A model generated the notes under the pieces. The model was not told the origin of the DNA. It saw nothing but the letters and a program-made list of their open reading frames with translations, and did no database searches. The position numbers and the translations under genes are program-made. This document shows, in pieces, positions 1 to 7,408 of a stretch of DNA of 12,356 bases (its first letter is position 1; each line of letters begins with the position of its first letter). Source of the DNA: JBKEAJ01 sp047972135 (GTDB lineage Bacteria > Bacteroidota > Bacteroidia > Bacteroidales > Prolixibacteraceae); contig JBKEAJ010000056.1 of assembly GCA_047972135.1 (NCBI GenBank), positions 1 to 12,356 of the forward strand, given 5' to 3'.

Positions 1-317
1 ATGACCGGATTATTCATTGTGTAGCAGTACGGTGAGTGTGCGGGATATTTCTCTGCCTGCGGGTCAACCCCATACCACAAACTAATATGTGGATTGTAGT
101 AACGTGCCCCATAATAGTAAAGCCCAGTTTCCTCATCAAGCTCCTTACCATTAAAGAGATACGGCGTATTATTTACATCATATTGCTCACACTCGGCATA
201 GTCAAAGTGAAACTTGGCTCTGCGCTCGCTTATCGCAAAATTCCAAGTATTATTACGTTCTTCAAGGAAGACCTCGCCGAGATGTCCGCCTATATGATAT
301 GTATTTACTGTTTGCAT
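1..317 (-). CDS. RHS repeat-associated core domain protein, partial (runs off left edge)
   Basis: An open frame of 105 codons plus two bases is cut by the window edge. It reads GGHLGEVFLEERNNTWN, then NNTPYLFNGKELDEETGLYY, then the YGARYYNP and VDPQAEKYP blocks, ending in NNPV. This is the RHS repeat-associated core, the shell-closing segment of RHS/YD-repeat polymorphic toxins; a variable C-terminal domain normally follows it and would lie outside the window. The frame is open up to an ATG at 383, with further ATGs at 350 and 317 and a stop at 389-387. The codons before about 305 read through a simple repeat and look non-coding, so I chose 317. The large upstream YD-repeat shell of a full RHS protein is absent, so this is an orphan or displaced 3' cassette, or a 5'-truncated remnant. 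Family assignment is strong; whether it is expressed is unknown. A hydrophilic stretch between NNTWN and NNTPY looks like an insertion. Confidence 0.85.
   Translation of the reverse strand, partial: MQTVNTYHIGGHLGEVFLEERNNTWNFAISERRAKFHFDYAECEQYDVNNTPYLFNGKELDEETGLYYYGARYYNPHISLWYGVDPQAEKYPAHSPYCYTMNNPV
166..254 (-). repeat. 8-bp direct repeats bounding an in-frame insert in the RHS core
   Basis: On the minus strand the octamer AATAATAC occurs at 254-247 and again at 173-166, exactly 81 nt (27 codons) apart. The two copies encode the NNT of NNTWN and the NNT of NNTPY. The segment between them encodes a charged stretch beginning WNFAISERRAKF. From memory, RHS cores of this order run almost directly from ERNNTWN into TPYLFN, so the 81 bp look like extra sequence added with duplication of the octamer. 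The direct repeats are seen; that this is an insertion rests on recalled family members. Confidence 0.5.
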
Positions 318-324
318 CTCGTTT

Positions 325-352
325 ATAATTAACCATTTACAATTCACCATTA
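325..352. repeat. Degenerate 7-bp tandem repeat between the RHS fragment and gltD
   Basis: Four consecutive heptamers read ATAATTA, ACCATTT, ACAATTC and ACCATTA on the plus strand, sharing the pattern A-x-x-ATT-x. Simple heptamer arrays of this AT-rich kind are common between genes in Bacteroidota and some cyanobacteria. This one lies directly upstream of where RHS similarity starts, so it may mark the boundary of the RHS cassette. Confidence 0.5.
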
Positions 353-397
353 AAACGGCTGTTCCTCGCTTTTTATTCTTCATTATTCAACATATCT

Positions 398-425
398 GGA
401 CTATTGCCAGCTGTTTGTGCAATCC
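398..425 (-). terminator. Possible weak stem-loop after gltD
   Basis: Just past the gltD stop codon the minus strand can pair GGATTGC with GCAATAGTCC, giving a stem of seven pairs with a three-base bulge around an 11-base loop. No run of T follows it, so it does not qualify as an ordinary intrinsic terminator. It is the only candidate between gltD and the RHS fragment. Confidence 0.15.
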
Positions 426-434
426 ATGACCAAT

Positions 435-1880
435 CTAGTCGTTTGTTGCAATAACATCCTGATTCATCAAAAACTTGTTAATTTCAATTGCTGTGCGCCG
501 CCCGTGATTCAATGCTCGCACCACAAGACTTGCACCTGTGGTACAGTCGCCCGTAGCAAAAATCTTATTGTTGTTGGTCAGGCCGGCTTCCCTTGTCGCA
601 ATGTTGCCTCGATTGTCATAATCTATGCTCATGCAGTCGAGCAAGCCCTCGTGGATAGGCTGCGTGAAGCCCATTGCGAGCAACACCAAATCAACTTCCA
701 CTATATGCTCTGTACCCGTTTTTTCGTTGAGCTGCATTCTGCCATCTTCGACTTTTGTCCATTCAACTTCAACTAGTTCTACTCCTGTTATTTTGCCGTT
801 CTCCCCAATAAAACGCTTCGACGATAGGCTCCACCGCCTCTCGCATCCCTCTTCGTGCGACGACGAGCTGCGCAAAGTATTAGGCCAATAGGGCCACGGA
901 TTGTTGTCGCCTCGTTCTTCAGCAGGCTTCGGCATTATCTCTATCTGCATGATGCTGTCCGCTTTTTGACGTACTGATGTGCCGACACAATCAGAGCCAG
1001 TGTCGCCACCACCAATTACTAATACTCGTTTGCCTTTTGCTGTAATAGTCTCAGTGTCAGTGAAATTCTCACCTCTGATGAGCTTGTTCTGTTGTTTGAG
1101 AAAGTCTAAAGCAAAATGCACTCCGTCTAAATCTCTACCCTCGATGGGAAGGTCGCGAGGTTGCATCGCTCCTACTGCAAGGCAAACAGCATCATAGTTA
1201 TCCAGCAAGTCCTCGTTTGAAATATCAACTCCTGCTTTTGTGTTGAGCCTGAAGTTAATGCCCTCTGCTTCAAATATCTCTATGCGCCTGTTTACCACCG
1301 ATTTATTGAGTTTGAAGTCGGGTATGCCGTAGCGCAAAAGTCCGCCTGCCGCATCGTCTTGTTCGATAACATCTACCGTATGCCCGAGTTTATTAAGGAT
1401 GTCGGCAACCGATAAGCCAGAAGGACCGCTGCCGATAACTGCTACTTTCTTGCCTGTACGGGTCTGTGGCGGCTTTGGTACAACATGCCCTCGCTCATAA
1501 GCCTGCTCCATCACGGCTGCTTCATTTTCTCTGATGGTAACAGCCTCATTATGAACCGCCAGTACACACGCTTTCTCGCAGGGAGCAGGACAAACTCGCC
1601 CCGTAAACTCAGGGAAGCTATTGGTGCTTTGCAATATCTCACTCGCCAACTTCCAATCGCCTTTGTAGGCGGCATCCTGCCATTCGGGCATCTTGCTGTG
1701 TGTAGGGCATGCCCAGTGGCAAAAAGGTATCCCACAGTCCATACATCGTGATGCCTGTGCCTGTCTGTCTTCGATATTCAGCGTTTGCTCGACTTCGCCG
1801 TAGTCTTCAATTCTGTCGTGGACGGGACGATAGCCGCCGTCTTTTCTTTTTATTTCTATAAAACCTTTTGGATTTCCCAT
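435..1880 (-). CDS. gltD: Glutamate synthase (NADPH) small subunit
   Basis: Small subunit of glutamate synthase (GOGAT). It takes electrons from NADPH through FAD and iron-sulfur clusters and passes them to the large subunit, where 2-oxoglutarate plus glutamine become two glutamates. The 481 residues match the usual family length. The N-terminal iron-sulfur domain has Cys46, Cys49, Cys54 and Cys58 in a C-x2-C-x4-C-x3-C pattern, followed by a second cysteine group, GRVCPAPCEKAC. The FAD-binding loop GSGPSG is at 150-155 and the NAD(P)H-binding loop GGGDTGS at 290-296. The C-terminal FAD segment reads FATGDCTTGASLVVRAL. The family signature SSSHEEGCERRWSL is also present. It starts 12 nt after the gltB stop and is evidently the second gene of a gltB-gltD operon. 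No frame disruption was seen. Confidence 0.97.
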   Translation of the reverse strand: MGNPKGFIEIKRKDGGYRPVHDRIEDYGEVEQTLNIEDRQAQASRCMDCGIPFCHWACPTHSKMPEWQDAAYKGDWKLASEILQSTNSFPEFTGRVCPAPCEKACVLAVHNEAVTIRENEAAVMEQAYERGHVVPKPPQTRTGKKVAVIGSGPSGLSVADILNKLGHTVDVIEQDDAAGGLLRYGIPDFKLNKSVVNRRIEIFEAEGINFRLNTKAGVDISNEDLLDNYDAVCLAVGAMQPRDLPIEGRDLDGVHFALDFLKQQNKLIRGENFTDTETITAKGKRVLVIGGGDTGSDCVGTSVRQKADSIMQIEIMPKPAEERGDNNPWPYWPNTLRSSSSHEEGCERRWSLSSKRFIGENGKITGVELVEVEWTKVEDGRMQLNEKTGTEHIVEVDLVLLAMGFTQPIHEGLLDCMSIDYDNRGNIATREAGLTNNNKIFATGDCTTGASLVVRALNHGRRTAIEINKFLMNQDVIATND

Positions 1881-1892
1881 GATTTTTCTTTT

Positions 1893-4800
1893 TTATTCTT
1901 GGTGAGACGTTTCTTCCGTTGTGCCTTGAAGACGCTTTTTAATCTCTTGAAGTTTAGTCTCTTCAAGCACTTTCTTATATTCAAACGGAATTACTTTGAT
2001 AAACTTGGGTAGATAGTGCTGCCAATTGGTTAGCACTTTCGATGCCACTGAGCTGTTGGTATTGATAAGATGCTGATTTATCAGTTCCTGCAATTCATAA
2101 ATATCGTCGGTCTCTAATTTGTCCAGTGATACCAAACCCTTGTTGCAGTAGTAATCGAAATTACCTCGTTCGTCAAGTACGTAGGCTATGCCACCGCTCA
2201 TACCTGCCGCAAAGTTACGTCCTGTCTTGCCAAGTACTACAACCCTGCCGCCTGTCATATACTCGCAGCAGTGGTCGCCAACACCCTCAATTACTGCTTT
2301 TGCTCCGCTGTTTCTCACAGCAAAACGCTCACCAGCAACACCTCTAACAAATAAATAGCCCGAAGTCGCTCCATAAAGAACAGTATTGCCAATGATGATA
2401 TTGTCCTCAGGAATAAAACGACTTTGAACTGGTGGAACTACTGTTATCTTACCGCCCGACAAGCCTTTGGCAACGTAGTCGTTGGCATCGCCAACCAACT
2501 TCAAGGACAGGCCTTTCACGGCAAATGCCCCAAAACTTTGTCCTGCCGAACCCTTAAACTCGCAGTTGATAGTGTCGGGTGGCAGACCTGCCTCGCCATG
2601 GGCTTTGGAAATTACTCCCGAAAGCATTGCTCCCACTGTCCTGTCGGTGTTTTGTATGGGCTTGGCTAACCATGTCTTGCGCTTGGTCTCAATGGAGTCG
2701 TTGACTTCTACAATTATCTGATGGTCGAGAACCTGTCCGACGGTTTTTACGTCAGGCTCTACATTCTTAATAGCATTGGTTTTTGTTTCCTCAGGCATAT
2801 ATATAAGGGGAGAAACATCCAATGTTTTGTGCTTGCGGTGTTTTAAATCCTTGCGTGGCTCCAGCAAATCAGCTCTGCCGATTATCTCGTCCATGCTCCT
2901 ATAACCAAGTTCTGCAAGGTGTTCTCTGACTTCCTCTGCTATAAACTTAAAGTAGTTGATAACATATTCTGCATGACCAAGATAGCGTTTCCTGAGTTTC
3001 TTGTTTTGTGTGGCTATGCCTGCCGGGCAAGTGTTGAGATGGCACTTGCGCATCATCACACATCCCAATGTTATCAGCACTCCGGTGGCAAACCCAAATT
3101 CTTCCGCTCCCAACAATGCCGAGTATACAACGTCCATACCTGTGCGCAACTGCCCGTCAGTTTGCAGCTTTATTCTGCCTCGCAGATTGTTCAGTACTAA
3201 AGTCTGCTGAACCTCTGCAACGCCTATCTCTAAAGGCATCCCGACGTGCTTGATGGAACTTTGTGGACTTGCGCCAGTGCCTCCCTCTGTCCCACTGATT
3301 ACTATCAAATCGGCATTTGCCTTGGCAACTCCTGCTGCTACTGTGCCAACTCCATTTTGCGATACTAGTTTAACACTGACTTTTGCATTGGGATTGACAT
3401 TTTTTAAATCGAAAATTAGCTGTGCCAAGTCCTCGATGGAGTAAATATCGTGGTGGGGTGGTGGCGATATTAAGGTAATACCCGGAGTAGAATTTCTCAA
3501 CTTCGCTATAACTTTGTTCACCTTAAAACCCGGTAGCTGCCCACCCTCGCCAGGCTTCGCTCCTTGTGCTATCTTTATCTGTATCTCCTGTGCATTGGAA
3601 AGGTAGTTGGCAGTTACCCCAAAACGCCCCGACGCTATCTGCTTGATTTTACTGTTCTTGATAGAGCCAAAACGCAGAGCATCTTCACCACCCTCGCCAG
3701 TATTACTGCGTCCGCCAATGGTGTTCATGGCTATTGCTAATGCCTCGTGTGCCTCCTTGCTGATTGAACCGTAGGACATTGCGCCAGTGCAAAAACGCTT
3801 CATTATACTTTCTGTCGACTCGACCTCGTCTATGCTGATGGGGTTCTTCTTATGCTCAAACATTCCTCTGATGTAGTGAGGTGCTTTAACACGGTGGTTT
3901 ACCAAATCGGCAAACTGTTTGTATTTTTTGTAATCGCCGGTTTTGGTAGCCCATTGTAACAAGGCTATTGCCTCAGGACTCCAAGAGTGTTCCTCTTTGC
4001 CAAAACGATAACTGTAAATGCCTAAGTTCTCCAAAAGATTTTCGTTCAGCTTCTTCTCAAATACCTCTTTGTGATTTTCCAATACTTCGTAGGCTATGTC
4101 GTTGAGTCTCAGTCCCTCAATCTTTGTTACTGTGCCTCTGAAATATTTATGTACTAGTTCGGAGTTCAATCCTAAAACCTCGTAGTTCCTCGAACCGTGA
4201 TAACTTCTCAGGGTCGAAATACCCATCTTAGACATTATCTTCAAAAGACCCTTGTCTATCGCTTTCATATAGTGAGTGCGGGCTTTAACGTAGTCGTCGC
4301 CCAACTCCGTTTTTGCCTTCTCGTTGAGAATGGCAAATGCCATATATGGATTGATAACGCTTGCTCCGTAGGCAAGTAGCAAGGCAAAGTCGTTGACCTC
4401 GCGAGCATCTGCCGTCTCGACAATTATACCTACCTGCACACGCCTCTTGTTGTCGATAAGGTGCTGATTTACTGCTGCCACCGCCAATAATATCGGTATC
4501 GATGCTCGGTCTTTGGATACGGCTCTGTCGGTGAGAATGACAAAATTATTGCCCTCGTTGACAGCCTGCAACGCCTCGTCTAATACTTTCGTGAGGGCGG
4601 CAGTCATCTCCTCTTCTCCTTTGCTGACCTCGAAAGTTGTGTCTATGGTTTTGTGCGAAAACTCCTTGCGTACCAAGTCTTTTATCTTGCCTAAATCAGT
4701 ATTGGTGATTATTGGAGTGCCAAATTTTATAAGACTGCATTGCTCCGCCGATTCCTCCAATAAGTTCTTATTCATCGAACCTATGTATGTGTCCAAAGAC

Positions 4801-6410
4801 ATTACAAGGCTCTCGCGCAAGGGGTCGATGGCAGGGTTTGTAACCTGTGCAAAGGTCTGCCTGAAATAACTGAATAATCTTTGCGGATGCTCCGATAACA
4901 CAGCCATCGGTGTGTCGTTACCCATCGAACCGGTCGGTTCCTGCCCGTGCTTCGCCATGGGCATTATGATAGCATCAACATCCTCCTTGGAGTATTTGAA
5001 TATCCGCATGTAGTCATCGTATTTGTCTCCTAACGAGGACGATACATGCTGCTTGGCATTCACGTCTTCTATCAATACACGACTTGCATCTAGCCAGTTT
5101 TTATATGGATTGCGACTGCTAAGCTGAGATTTTACATCGCTGTCGGGAATGATAATTCCAAATTTGGTATCGACCAACAAGATCTTACCCGGCTTTAAGC
5201 GTCCTTTTTCTACAATCGACTCGTCATCAAAGGTTTGTACACCCGTCTCCGAACCCATCACAATCAAATCACTGTCAGTGATAACATATCTTGACGGACG
5301 TAGCCCGTTGCGGTCGAGTGTTCCGCCGATAAAACGCCCGTCGGAAAATACTATCGAGGCAGGACCATCCCACGGCTCCATCAGCGTTGAATGATACTCG
5401 TAAAATGCCTTTAAGCTGTCGGGTATCGGATTTTTATCGTTCCACGATTCGGGTATCAGTATGCACAATGCGTGGTGCAGGCTGCGCCCAGTCTGATTTA
5501 GAAACTCCAAGGCATTGTCTAAGGAAGCCGAGTCGCTTTTGCCTGGTTCAATAATAGGATACAGTTTTTTGATGTCCTCACCAAAAAGATCGGATTGCAA
5601 GACTGACTCGCGAGCTCCCAACCAAAAGCGGTTGCCTTTTACTGTGTTTATCTCTCCGTTGTGAGCAAGCGTTCTGAAAGGCTGCGCCAAACTCCACGCA
5701 GGAAATGTGTTGGTGCTGAAACGGGAGTGTACCAAGGAAATAGCACTAGTGAAATTCTTGTCTTGAAGGTCAAAAAAATACTCCTCCACTTGGTCGGGAG
5801 TGAGCATTCCCTTATATATAATCGTGCGTGTGGAAAGACTGACAATATAAAAATCGTCCTTTTGGGGAATGTCAGACTTCCTAATCTTTTTCTCTATTTG
5901 TTTCCTGACTAAATATAGCTTGCTGTCAAGAACGTCGGACTCAAAGTTTCCCGTAACGAAAATCTGAATCGTAAAAGGCTCGCTGCGCTTAGCTATCTCT
6001 CCTATAACATCGCTGTTGACAGGAACATCGCGCGAGGCTATAAAATCCAATCCCTCGTCGGCAATGGTGCTTGTAACAACATCCATACACCGCCTTCTTG
6101 CTTCCTCATCACGGGGAAGAAAAACAAGTCCTGCGCCATAGCAACTTTCGGGGGGGAGATTTAAACCTTGGCTTATAAAAAAGCCGTGAGGAATTTGCGT
6201 CAATATACCTGCGCCATCACCTGTCTTGCCGTCGGCTCCTCTTGCTCCTCGATGGTCCATGTTGACTAAAACTTCCAAACCTCGCTTCACAATGTTGTGG
6301 GACTTCTGACCCTTGATATGCGCTACAAAACCAATACCACAGTTATCATGCTCATTTTGGGGCAGGTACAGTCCCTGAGCCTGTGGTGCATCTTTTTTTA
6401 ATACACTCAT
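1893..6410 (-). CDS. gltB: Glutamate synthase (NADPH) large subunit
   Basis: Large subunit of cytoplasmic glutamate synthase, the GOGAT half of the GS/GOGAT route of ammonia assimilation. At 1505 residues it is full length (the E. coli protein is about 1490). The N-terminal class II glutaminase begins at Cys24 (NCGIGF), so the first 23 residues are probably a cleaved propeptide that exposes the catalytic cysteine; the next block is MDHRGARGADGKTGDGAGI. The central domain follows, then the FMN-binding synthase domain with GAMSYGS at 876-882. The [3Fe-4S] ligands are Cys1117, Cys1123 and Cys1128 (C-x5-C-x4-C). The C-terminal beta-helix carries GSAGQSFGA at 1287-1295 and further glycine-rich turns. 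It leads directly into gltD. A good promoter lies about 75 nt upstream, inside the preceding gene. The frame is intact throughout. Confidence 0.98.
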   Translation of the reverse strand: MSVLKKDAPQAQGLYLPQNEHDNCGIGFVAHIKGQKSHNIVKRGLEVLVNMDHRGARGADGKTGDGAGILTQIPHGFFISQGLNLPPESCYGAGLVFLPRDEEARRRCMDVVTSTIADEGLDFIASRDVPVNSDVIGEIAKRSEPFTIQIFVTGNFESDVLDSKLYLVRKQIEKKIRKSDIPQKDDFYIVSLSTRTIIYKGMLTPDQVEEYFFDLQDKNFTSAISLVHSRFSTNTFPAWSLAQPFRTLAHNGEINTVKGNRFWLGARESVLQSDLFGEDIKKLYPIIEPGKSDSASLDNALEFLNQTGRSLHHALCILIPESWNDKNPIPDSLKAFYEYHSTLMEPWDGPASIVFSDGRFIGGTLDRNGLRPSRYVITDSDLIVMGSETGVQTFDDESIVEKGRLKPGKILLVDTKFGIIIPDSDVKSQLSSRNPYKNWLDASRVLIEDVNAKQHVSSSLGDKYDDYMRIFKYSKEDVDAIIMPMAKHGQEPTGSMGNDTPMAVLSEHPQRLFSYFRQTFAQVTNPAIDPLRESLVMSLDTYIGSMNKNLLEESAEQCSLIKFGTPIITNTDLGKIKDLVRKEFSHKTIDTTFEVSKGEEEMTAALTKVLDEALQAVNEGNNFVILTDRAVSKDRASIPILLAVAAVNQHLIDNKRRVQVGIIVETADAREVNDFALLLAYGASVINPYMAFAILNEKAKTELGDDYVKARTHYMKAIDKGLLKIMSKMGISTLRSYHGSRNYEVLGLNSELVHKYFRGTVTKIEGLRLNDIAYEVLENHKEVFEKKLNENLLENLGIYSYRFGKEEHSWSPEAIALLQWATKTGDYKKYKQFADLVNHRVKAPHYIRGMFEHKKNPISIDEVESTESIMKRFCTGAMSYGSISKEAHEALAIAMNTIGGRSNTGEGGEDALRFGSIKNSKIKQIASGRFGVTANYLSNAQEIQIKIAQGAKPGEGGQLPGFKVNKVIAKLRNSTPGITLISPPPHHDIYSIEDLAQLIFDLKNVNPNAKVSVKLVSQNGVGTVAAGVAKANADLIVISGTEGGTGASPQSSIKHVGMPLEIGVAEVQQTLVLNNLRGRIKLQTDGQLRTGMDVVYSALLGAEEFGFATGVLITLGCVMMRKCHLNTCPAGIATQNKKLRKRYLGHAEYVINYFKFIAEEVREHLAELGYRSMDEIIGRADLLEPRKDLKHRKHKTLDVSPLIYMPEETKTNAIKNVEPDVKTVGQVLDHQIIVEVNDSIETKRKTWLAKPIQNTDRTVGAMLSGVISKAHGEAGLPPDTINCEFKGSAGQSFGAFAVKGLSLKLVGDANDYVAKGLSGGKITVVPPVQSRFIPEDNIIIGNTVLYGATSGYLFVRGVAGERFAVRNSGAKAVIEGVGDHCCEYMTGGRVVVLGKTGRNFAAGMSGGIAYVLDERGNFDYYCNKGLVSLDKLETDDIYELQELINQHLINTNSSVASKVLTNWQHYLPKFIKVIPFEYKKVLEETKLQEIKKRLQGTTEETSHQE

Positions 6411-6453
6411 AATTAATAAATTCTTCTAGGCGGGGCTTTTTCACTTCTAATTG

Positions 6454-6744
6454 TTACATTACCTCGTCTATTAGTTTCGATTTGCAAATATACACAATAA
6501 ATTCGTAATAAACAAGAGGTGGAGAAGATGTTGAGTCGACGGTTTCCCACAAAATCTCAGAGAGAGTACTGATAGCTTCTGAACAACTCATTTCATCAAT
6601 CCAAGTAGCTTTCACTTTTAGTATATAAGATGTAGCGTTGTCGCCGGGGTACGCTTCCTCTAGACAGAAGTCCAAAGGATAACAGTCGGATTCAGCCTTT
6701 TGTATGAAAGGTCTTAATTTTTTATTTAATTCTTTTCTATCCAT
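6454..6744 (-). CDS. Hypothetical protein paired with the HEPN gene
   Basis: A 96-residue soluble, mildly acidic protein that I cannot assign to a family. It begins MDRKELNKKLRPFIQKAES and has no signal peptide, membrane segment or metal-binding cluster. Its ATG lies inside the last codons of the HEPN gene (19-nt overlap), a layout typical of translationally coupled partners. That supports its being a real gene that works with the HEPN protein. Small partners of HEPN proteins can be antitoxins or accessory subunits, but nothing in this sequence proves either. The C-terminal codons also contain the gltB promoter, which constrains the end of this gene. The region is visibly more AT-rich than gltB, as expected of accessory DNA. 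Confidence 0.65.
   Translation of the reverse strand: MDRKELNKKLRPFIQKAESDCYPLDFCLEEAYPGDNATSYILKVKATWIDEMSCSEAISTLSEILWETVDSTSSPPLVYYEFIVYICKSKLIDEVM
6485..6515 (-). promoter_or_regulatory. gltB promoter (Bacteroidota type)
   Basis: Read on the minus strand, TTG (6515-6513), exactly 20 bases, then TATATTTG (6492-6485) match the Bacteroidota consensus of a -33 TTG and a -7 TAnnTTTG. Transcription would start near 6478, giving a leader of about 68 nt before the gltB ATG. The site lies within the last codons of the 96-residue gene upstream, so glutamate synthase can be transcribed independently of that gene. Confidence 0.7.
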
Positions 6745-7190
6745 TGTAATAATCCATTGTCAGCCCTTAATAATTCGATTAACTTTTCTACGTCTTCTTC
6801 TTTGTCCTTCATATAGCCACAAGGCTTATATCTACAGGTCTCATTCCAATGATTAAACAGTAAAGAGCTTACATCAAAAAAGGCTTTGTTTTCAGCTTTC
6901 TCAGTGTCAAATTGTATTTTGAATCCTCCAATCATCAATAGGTAATACAGATTGTGGGTTTTAAAAACCTTCCTTATTTCTGACACAGCGTTTGTATTAT
7001 TGGTAGACATGTCTTCAGTGTCAAAAAGATTTGGAATCCCTAGCTTTTCACAAATTATTGCCTTAAAAGAAAGCTCAACACTATAGCCTGCAAGATAGAA
7101 AGCTCCATCATATTTCTTGTTATCACACAATATCTTGGCTTCCTCAATCCTTGAAGTGGCAATATCTTTTATTTCTTGTGGTGAATTTAT
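6726..7190 (-). CDS. HEPN domain protein with missing or non-standard start codon
   Basis: The frame encodes a HEPN-domain protein. The diagnostic block YDGAFYLAGYSVELSFKA is at 27-44 if counting begins at the ATA at 7190. It is preceded by IATSRIEEAKIL, the usual first helix, and followed by a KTHNLYYLL segment and the C-terminal RYKP and LLQWIEKN elements. HEPN proteins are helical; many are RNases or partners of nucleotidyltransferases. The frame is open only to 7193, with a TAA just upstream at 7196-7194. No ATG, GTG or TTG precedes the conserved first helix. The first usable start is TTG at 7130, which would remove about 20 conserved residues. I therefore place the N-terminus at 7190, where ATA-AAT-TCA would be a normal start with one base change. 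It either uses a rare AUA start or has recently lost its start. The neighbouring 96-residue gene overlaps its end. Confidence 0.7.
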   Translation of the reverse strand: MNSPQEIKDIATSRIEEAKILCDNKKYDGAFYLAGYSVELSFKAIICEKLGIPNLFDTEDMSTNNTNAVSEIRKVFKTHNLYYLLMIGGFKIQFDTEKAENKAFFDVSSLLFNHWNETCRYKPCGYMKDKEEDVEKLIELLRADNGLLQWIEKN

Positions 7191-7210
7191 TTTTTACAAT
7201 CTTCCTTTTG

Positions 7211-7242
7211 CGGATATACAAACAATTATTTTAAAAACCAAA
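7211..7242 (-). promoter_or_regulatory. Probable promoter of the HEPN unit, with degenerate -7 box
   Basis: On the minus strand TTTG (7242-7239) is followed by exactly 20 bases and TATATCCG (7218-7211). The spacing equals that of the gltB promoter, and both -7 boxes continue into GCAAA, but here TTTG is replaced by TCCG. Transcription would begin near 7204, only about 14 nt before the ATA codon at 7190. This agrees with the original start codon having been at that place. Confidence 0.4.
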
Positions 7243-7380
7243 TACATTCTATTATTCTTCATTAGACCCTCAATCTCACCCTAAAACCTCTTTGTGTTTA
7301 GGAGTATTAGATCTGGAATGCTTGCGTAAGGAAATACTTGCAATACTAAATTTACTCACTGCTTTTGTTATTATAATTTC

Positions 7381-7388
7381 TATCTTTG
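7381..7388 (+). promoter_or_regulatory. Probable -7 box for the tatC-lptB unit
   Basis: TATCTTTG matches the Bacteroidota -7 consensus TAnnTTTG and ends 20 nt before the tatC ATG. No TTG is found 19-21 bases upstream; the nearest, at 7365-7367, is too close (13 bases). The -33 contact is therefore unclear. The implied leader is only about 14 nt. Confidence 0.45.
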
Positions 7389-7408
7389 CCTAATTGAAAT
7401 TTTAAAGA

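Noticed and set aside
36..332. A 98-codon plus-strand open frame with hydrophobic stretches
   Set aside because: It lies opposite the well-supported RHS core on the minus strand and has no recognisable features.
398..425. Stem-loop after gltD as a firm intrinsic terminator
   Set aside because: The stem is bulged and no T tract follows, so it is listed only as a low-confidence feature.
6952..6972. R-x5-H in the HEPN protein (Arg73 to His79) as the catalytic RNase motif
   Set aside because: The spacing fits R-x4-6-H, but it sits before the H-x-L segment common to this HEPN subfamily and not clearly in the expected C-terminal helix, so RNase activity cannot be claimed.
7280..7302. CCTAAA / TTTAGG inverted repeat in the divergent intergenic region
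   Set aside because: Six pairs around an 11-base loop with no T run is too weak to call a terminator or operator.
7372..7377. TATAAT resembling a proteobacterial -10 box upstream of tatC
   Set aside because: The genome appears to be Bacteroidota, whose main sigma factor uses TAnnTTTG; a matching TATCTTTG lies nine bases downstream.
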